Assembly: GCA_902787595.1 (NCBI GenBank)
Contig: CADAHD010000140.1
Location: 2,114 to 8,463 of the forward strand
Source of the DNA: an uncultured Lachnospiraceae bacterium
Lineage (GTDB): Bacteria; Bacillota_A; Clostridia; Lachnospirales; Lachnospiraceae
DNA: 6,350 nucleotides
Reading direction: 5' to 3'
Below the pieces are notes generated by a model. It was given only the letters and a program-made list of their open reading frames with translations, was not told the origin of the DNA and did not search any database. This document shows, one piece after another, positions 4,951-6,350 of this stretch (its first letter is position 1; each line of letters opens with the position of its first letter). Both the position numbers and the translations under genes were made by a program.

Positions 4951-6350
<1,400 letters not shown>

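Overview
The window looks like chromosomal DNA from a low-to-mid GC anaerobic Firmicute, most likely a Lachnospiraceae-type clostridium. This rests on strong AGGAGG-type ribosome binding sites, sigma-A-like promoters, a LUD-domain protein with a C-terminal cysteine cluster of the kind I associate with gut Clostridia, a lipoprotein cyclophilin, and a hexameric-type glutamate dehydrogenase. The taxonomic call is inference. There is no sign of phage, insertion sequence, CRISPR array or integrase, so this reads as ordinary core chromosome with several small local oddities.

Layout from left to right. (1) Positions 1-489 hold the 3' end of an unidentified acidic protein gene on the + strand. It converges on an unidentified membrane protein gene on the - strand (526-1335). 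(2) A 216-base divergent spacer carries an extended -10 promoter for the membrane protein gene and a clear TTGAAT/TATAAT promoter for a single-gene unit (1552-2190) encoding a LUD-family (LutC/YkgG-like) protein. That unit closes with a good intrinsic terminator at 2219-2262. (3) On the - strand, one promoter (2682-2710) drives an 81-codon gene whose stop codon lies inside the 5' end of a tRNA-Ala(CGC) gene, so mRNA and tRNA share ten bases. (4) Diverging from it, a + strand promoter region starts a two-gene unit (2817-4151) of small membrane proteins of unknown function; the second ends in a zinc ribbon. (5) After a strong hairpin comes an exported lipoprotein cyclophilin-type prolyl isomerase (4239-4871). 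(6) After a 171-base leader with a long imperfect hairpin comes gdhA, NADP-type glutamate dehydrogenase, cut by the window end.

Functionally, gdhA (ammonium assimilation) and tRNA-Ala are housekeeping. The cyclophilin should act outside the membrane. The LUD protein is an orphan without lutA or lutB beside it. The two-gene membrane unit, the 269-residue membrane protein, the 81-residue protein and the partial first gene have no function I can assign. The points most worth a second look are the mRNA/tRNA overlap, the gdhA leader hairpin, and the membrane/zinc-ribbon pair. I see no convincing new multi-gene system in this window.
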